A stretch of DNA of 41,035 nucleotides from Hyphomicrobium sp. (GTDB lineage: Bacteria > Pseudomonadota > Alphaproteobacteria > Rhizobiales > Hyphomicrobiaceae), in contig NZ_WBUE01000035.1 of NCBI RefSeq assembly GCF_009026145.1, positions 1-41,035 on the forward strand, written 5' to 3'. The notes below the pieces were generated by a model. It searched no databases and was not told the origin of the DNA. It was given only the letters and a program-made list of their open reading frames with translations. Both the position numbers and the translations under genes were made by a program. Shown piece by piece: positions 36,161-41,035 of the stretch. Position 1 is the stretch's first letter; every line of letters starts with the position of its first letter.

Positions 36161-36421
36161 CTAGGCGACGCGCCGAATGAGGCCGATCACAACCAGTAGG
36201 ATAATCGCTCCCAGCGTCGCCGAGAGAATGATGCCGGGATAGCCTGGAAGATCCCACAGACCGAGCGAGGGAAACAGCCACTGGCCGATGAACGCGCCGA
36301 CGATGCCGACGACGATATTGCCGATGAGGCCGAACCCATAGCCTTTGACGACGAGGCCGGCCAGCCAGCCGGCGATGGCACCGATAATCAACAGTATGAT
36401 GAGTGATTCAAGACCTGGCAT
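36161..36421 (-). CDS. GlsB/YeaQ/YmgE family stress-response membrane protein
   Basis: 86 residues, three hydrophobic helices with Gly-rich packing: IILLIIGAIAGWLAGLVVKG, FGLIGNIVVGIVGAFIGQWLF and IILSATLGAIILLVVIGLI. The GWLAG...GNIVVGIVGAFIG pattern is that of the transglycosylase-associated (Transgly_assoc) family, small inner-membrane proteins induced by envelope or general stress. The biochemical function in the family is not settled. The start ATG 36421 gives the full family length. It lies between kdsA and the PII gene on the same strand. Confidence 0.88.
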   Translation of the reverse strand: MPGLESLIILLIIGAIAGWLAGLVVKGYGFGLIGNIVVGIVGAFIGQWLFPSLGLWDLPGYPGIILSATLGAIILLVVIGLIRRVA

Positions 36422-36755
36422 GTGTGTTGACTCCCCTGAGCGCGAGCGCTTTTTCTCGCCGCGATAGCCGCGGCCTCGTTCAGGAGGACGTGCCTCTTGT
36501 CTTCACGTCTACTGGAGCCCCTGCGGCGACGTCCTCCGCCTTCCCCTTATCGCCCGATTCGGGCTACGGGACCCCGCAGACTGTTTACATCGAGTTGCAG
36601 GCACACGATAGGCGGGCGCCGCCGGACGAGCAATGCGCACGTGGCGCTCAAGACACACTGGCGAGCCGGTGTATGAGAGGGAGGGCCCGCCGGGACCAGC
36701 GCCGCGTGGGCGACGCAGAATCCCGGCGAGGAGGGCGGCAACAGGTGCCGCGAAA
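36422..36755. other. Intergenic region between PII and GlsB-type genes
   Basis: About 330 bases; minus-strand frames here are arginine-rich shadows. No ammonium transporter gene follows the PII gene. It must hold the GlsB-type promoter, but I see no clear motif. Confidence 0.5.
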
Positions 36756-37148
<393 letters not shown>

Positions 37149-37166
37149 TTAACGCCAATAGGGCTA

Positions 37167-37183
37167 ATCAATAACCGTGCCAG
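37167..37183 (-). promoter_or_regulatory. Sigma-54-type (-24/-12) promoter of the PII gene
   Basis: The minus strand reads CTGGCACG-GTTA-TTGAT. The -24 box is perfect and the spacing exact; the -12 box is TTGA instead of TTGC. It lies ~75 bases before the PII start. A dyad ATTGG-TTAACG-CCAAT (37144-37159) lies just downstream. I see no clear NtrC site. Confidence 0.6.
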
Positions 37184-37363
37184 TTCAGCCAAGATTGCGC
37201 TAAGTCAATGTGATTGCAGAGTTTTTTGCGGAATTTTTAGGCGTCATAACGCCTTCGCAATAGGCTGCTTCGGGAGAGCCCTGCTTAAACTTTAGGCGCT
37301 CGATTGGCGAGGAAAGAAGTCGACGACCGCATCGCAGCGGCGCGATGCAGCGCACAGTTGCAG

Positions 37364-37672
37364 CTACCGGCGCTCGCCCCCGGTCGACATCCAATTCCCT
37401 TTGCGGCGCGCCAAGCGCGGCCGCGGCTTCGCCTTTTCGGCCAGGCCCGCAGCCAGGCGAGCGACGAGATCACCAACCGTTGCCAGCTCTTCGAGTTCCT
37501 CCCCATGCCCGACCTGGACGTCGAAGGCGTCCTCGACGTCGAGACAGATCATCGGAAGATCCAGGTGGTCGATGTCGAGCTCACCCAAGGGCGTCGTGCT
37601 GCCAACGCTGGCGCTCGGGTCGCGCATGTATTTGCGCAGGATGGCGATCAGTCGTGGGGTCAGGTCGTTCAT
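37364..37672 (-). CDS. Acyl-carrier-protein-like protein lacking the carrier serine
   Basis: 102 residues. Residues 1-80 have the ACP four-helix pattern (LTPRLIAILRKYM, TTPLGELDIDHLDLPMICLDVEDAFDVQV, LATVGDLVARLAAGL). At the phosphopantetheine site the usual DSL is DHL (Asp35-His36-Leu37), so it cannot carry a 4'-phosphopantetheine by the normal route. I recall related alphaproteobacterial proteins with DDLDLPMI at this site, so this is a family trait rather than a mutation here. A basic tail (KAKPRPRLARRKG) follows. It might bind ACP partners as a regulator or decoy (inference). It follows pyrG by 123 bp on the same strand. Confidence 0.8.
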   Translation of the reverse strand: MNDLTPRLIAILRKYMRDPSASVGSTTPLGELDIDHLDLPMICLDVEDAFDVQVGHGEELEELATVGDLVARLAAGLAEKAKPRPRLARRKGNWMSTGGERR

Positions 37673-37761
37673 GGACGAGCACTCGGCGATGGCTGCGAAC
37701 GCACTTGCCTGCCAATCTGCAGTGCCGCGGCGGAGTACGCCGTTCCCTGCGGAACCAGCCC

Positions 37762-39436
<1,675 letters not shown>

Positions 39437-39535
39437 TTACACGAGGTGACGGACGATTCGAAGCGTCTTTATCGCCTCATCCCCGGCGAGGGCCGGAAAG
39501 CGGCGATTTGGCAGGGGCGACGTGCCGGAAATGCG

Positions 39536-40057
39536 TCAGGTGGCCTGGCCGCAGCCGGCTCGCGCTTCCTGCTCCGCGGCGGCCTTGGCCTCGGGCGGGA
39601 TCACCTCGTTGCTCAGCTCGCCGCTGAGCGCGTCGTAGCTCTCCGAGGCGCTGAGGTAGGTGGCATCGAGCGGCTCCTTGGCATAGACGACGTCGAGCAA
39701 CACCGTCTGGCGGTTCCCCGGCTGCGTCGCGCCGCCCTTGTAGAACTCGTGCTTCTTGCTGCAGGTGACGCCGAACTGCACGTTGGCGACCTTGTAGTAC
39801 TTCAGCTTCTGCTCGACGCCGATCTGCGCCGCGCGAGCGCGGGCGATTTTCTCGATGCGTACTTTCGGCGTCGCCTCTGTCCCGGTCGCCTTCACCTGAT
39901 ATTGCGTGTCGCTGAGCTTCGTCTCCGAGTAGCCGGACGGCGCCAGCGCGTTCGAGGCGCTCAGCGTGGCGATGGGTTTCAGATCGGTGCCGGCACAGGC
40001 GCCGAGCAGTGCCGCGCAAGGCAATAGCGTGAGGAGGCCTGCATTAATCCGGCGCAT
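39536..40057 (-). CDS. Lipoprotein, CC0125/CC1285-like
   Basis: 173 residues. A lipoprotein signal MRRINAGLLTLLPCAALLGAC with lipobox LGAC precedes a mature part PSGYSETKLSDTQYQVKATGTEATPKVRIEKIARARAAQIGVEQKLKYYKV. This resembles the GYSETxL-x-RYRVxFxGN...RAAEL core of the small alphaproteobacterial lipoproteins called CC0125/CC1285. Later Cys (VTCSKKHEF, AGCGQ) could make a disulfide. The start ATG 40057 has AGGAAG 5 bases upstream. Function unknown; probably outer-membrane anchored. It sits between secG and pyrG on the same strand. Confidence 0.8.
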   Translation of the reverse strand: MRRINAGLLTLLPCAALLGACAGTDLKPIATLSASNALAPSGYSETKLSDTQYQVKATGTEATPKVRIEKIARARAAQIGVEQKLKYYKVANVQFGVTCSKKHEFYKGGATQPGNRQTVLLDVVYAKEPLDATYLSASESYDALSGELSNEVIPPEAKAAAEQEARAGCGQAT

Positions 40058-40182
40058 GCGACTTCCTGTGCCCGTTGGTGGAATCCAACGACGAGTCTAG
40101 CGCGCAGGTTGTCGCCGCATAGTGCGTGAAAGCAACAGGTCAACAGCTGGCCGCGTTGCGTCACGCCAAGGCTGACGCCGCC

Positions 40183-40566
40183 TCAGCGCGTCTGCGGGAC
40201 GGACGGCTCCTGCAGCTTGTCGAGGATGCCGCCGCGGCCGCCCTCGGGGGCCTTGGTCGCGGGCGCCGGTGCCGTGCCCGGAGCCGTGGTCGCGGGCGGC
40301 GTTGCGCCCGGCGTCCCGTCGAAGATCGAGCGCGACGGAGCGCTGTTCTGGGCGACGAGCGTCAACAGGATGCTCGTGGCGAAGAACGCCGCCGCGAGCC
40401 CGGCCGTGGTGCGCGTCAACAGGTTTGCCGTTCCGCGGCCGGTGAGGAAGCCCCCGCCCCCGCCGCCGCCGATGCCGAGCGCGCCGCCCTCCGAGCGCTG
40501 CAGCAGCACCACCGCCACCAGCGCGGAAGCAATCATCAGATGCAGAACGAGAAGGGCGGTCGCCAT
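40183..40566 (-). CDS. secG: Preprotein translocase subunit SecG
   Basis: A small SecYEG subunit that helps protein export across the inner membrane. Seen: helix 1 ALLVLHLMIASALVAVVLLQRSEGGALGIGGG (the LLQ-x-SEGG loop is the family hallmark), the Gly/Thr-rich cytosolic turn FLTGRGTANLLTRTTAGLA, and helix 2 AAAFFATSILLTLVA. A ~50-residue Pro/Ala/Thr-rich C-terminal tail follows, common in Hyphomicrobiales. Length 127. The start ATG 40566 has AAGAGA upstream. Confidence 0.93.
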   Translation of the reverse strand: MATALLVLHLMIASALVAVVLLQRSEGGALGIGGGGGGGFLTGRGTANLLTRTTAGLAAAFFATSILLTLVAQNSAPSRSIFDGTPGATPPATTAPGTAPAPATKAPEGGRGGILDKLQEPSVPQTR

Positions 40567-40675
40567 AGCAATCTCTTGCAGCTCGAGGGAATGCCCGTCA
40601 CGGGCGCTGGCGGCCTTCTATAGCAGATGGCCCTTGGGTGCTAGAGGGGCTGCCCCAGTTGCCAAAAAGCCGGCC

Positions 40676-41035
40676 TCAACGGCTGCGCATTCCGGGCAGC
40701 GAATATGGGCTCACCTCGCTGGGCGACACATAGGCGCTGCTCGAATTGCGCCGCGAATTCTTCTTGCGCGCCGCCTGCGCGGCCGGGTCGCCAGATTTCT
40801 TTGCCGCCGGAGCGGTGCCTGGAGCCGGTTGGGCGGCTGCCGGCGAAGCGGGCGATGCACCTGCCGCACTCGGCAGCGGGCCGAGCTTGGTGACGGGCGG
40901 CGTCGCCGGGGCGGTCGCCTCGGGTGCGGTGACCGGTGGATTGGCGGCAACGACGGGTTGCTGCGCGGACGTTGCCCCCGCGGGTGTTGGCGTAGTGGGA
41001 GCGGCGGCTGGAGGCGCGGTGCCCGTGGTGACGGG
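40676..41035 (-). CDS. Ala/Pro-rich protein, C-terminal 119 residues (partial)
   Basis: On the minus strand the frame is open from the window edge to a TGA at 40676-40678. It is low complexity, rich in Ala, Pro and Thr (PVTTGTAPPAAAPTTP, ATAPATPPVTKLG, AAQPAPGTAPAAKKSG), then a basic patch RKKNSRRNSSS and the C-terminus YVSPSEVSPYSLPGMRSR. This is a disordered linker or tail of a larger protein whose body lies outside. In related genomes tpiA often stands next to secG, but this tail is not TpiA. No family can be named. Confidence 0.6.
   Translation of the reverse strand, partial: PVTTGTAPPAAAPTTPTPAGATSAQQPVVAANPPVTAPEATAPATPPVTKLGPLPSAAGASPASPAAAQPAPGTAPAAKKSGDPAAQAARKKNSRRNSSSAYVSPSEVSPYSLPGMRSR

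Noticed and set aside
39470..39500. Possible fifth REP-like unit (CCTCATCCCCGGCGAGGGCCGGAAAG)
   Set aside because: The arms do not pair well and the ends differ from the other four.

Overview
The window looks like a chromosomal segment of a GC-rich alphaproteobacterium, most likely order Hyphomicrobiales. Reasons: porins whose mature start carries the NCCADLEERIAELEATTARKG type coiled coil, a pyrG/secG/kdsA neighbourhood, a tkt-pgk cluster, an adrenodoxin-type ferredoxin beside an FNR, a CtrA-type promoter and a large protein resembling the polar-growth factor GPR/RgsE. The genus cannot be fixed from the sequence alone.

Region 1 (1-8505) is accessory and locally AT-richer (28 G+C of 60 at 2401-2460). 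It starts with the 3' end of a glycine-rich/FN3 protein. It then carries genes for surface-glycan modification: FkbM methyltransferase, sulfotransferase, polysaccharide pyruvyl transferase, an MsbA-like ABC exporter and a GT25 glycosyltransferase. Decayed IS3-type transposase ends lie at 1666-1940 and 8416-8505. Both finish in the same 39-bp end (36/39 identical, same orientation). An IS21 IstA fragment lies at 8266-8415.

Region 2 (8610-14100) holds three tandem outer-membrane porin genes, each followed by a strong terminator. The first has lost its signal peptide and sits right behind the IS scar. Dyads and an attenuator-like hairpin lie upstream of the second and third.

Region 3 (14173-20749) has a putative papain-like lipoprotein, REP-like palindromes, a CoxE-like VWA protein, a second lipoprotein, a small membrane protein and a GNAT/CelD-like acyltransferase. 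On the other strand are ferredoxin, ferredoxin-NADP reductase and an Hpt phosphotransfer protein.

Region 4 (20750-24914) contains a 940-residue coiled-coil membrane protein (GPR/RgsE-like by architecture) followed 7 bp later by a dipeptide epimerase. An MFS transporter converges on them.

Region 5 (34517 down to 26510, minus strand) is a probable run of CPA2 antiporter, PfkB kinase, transketolase, phosphoglycerate kinase, CcdA-like protein and ThiD, closed by a terminator at 26293-26319. A divergent small membrane protein has a CtrA-type double box in its promoter region.

Region 6 (35178-41035, minus strand) carries kdsA, a GlsB-type membrane protein, a PII protein with a sigma-54-type promoter, an ACP-like protein lacking the carrier serine, pyrG, a lipoprotein, secG and the end of an Ala/Pro-rich protein.

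No CRISPR array, tRNA or rRNA was seen. No complete new defence or biosynthetic system is evident. The best candidates for something undescribed are the IS-bounded glycan island, the Hpt/GPR-like/epimerase neighbourhood and the signal-less porin.
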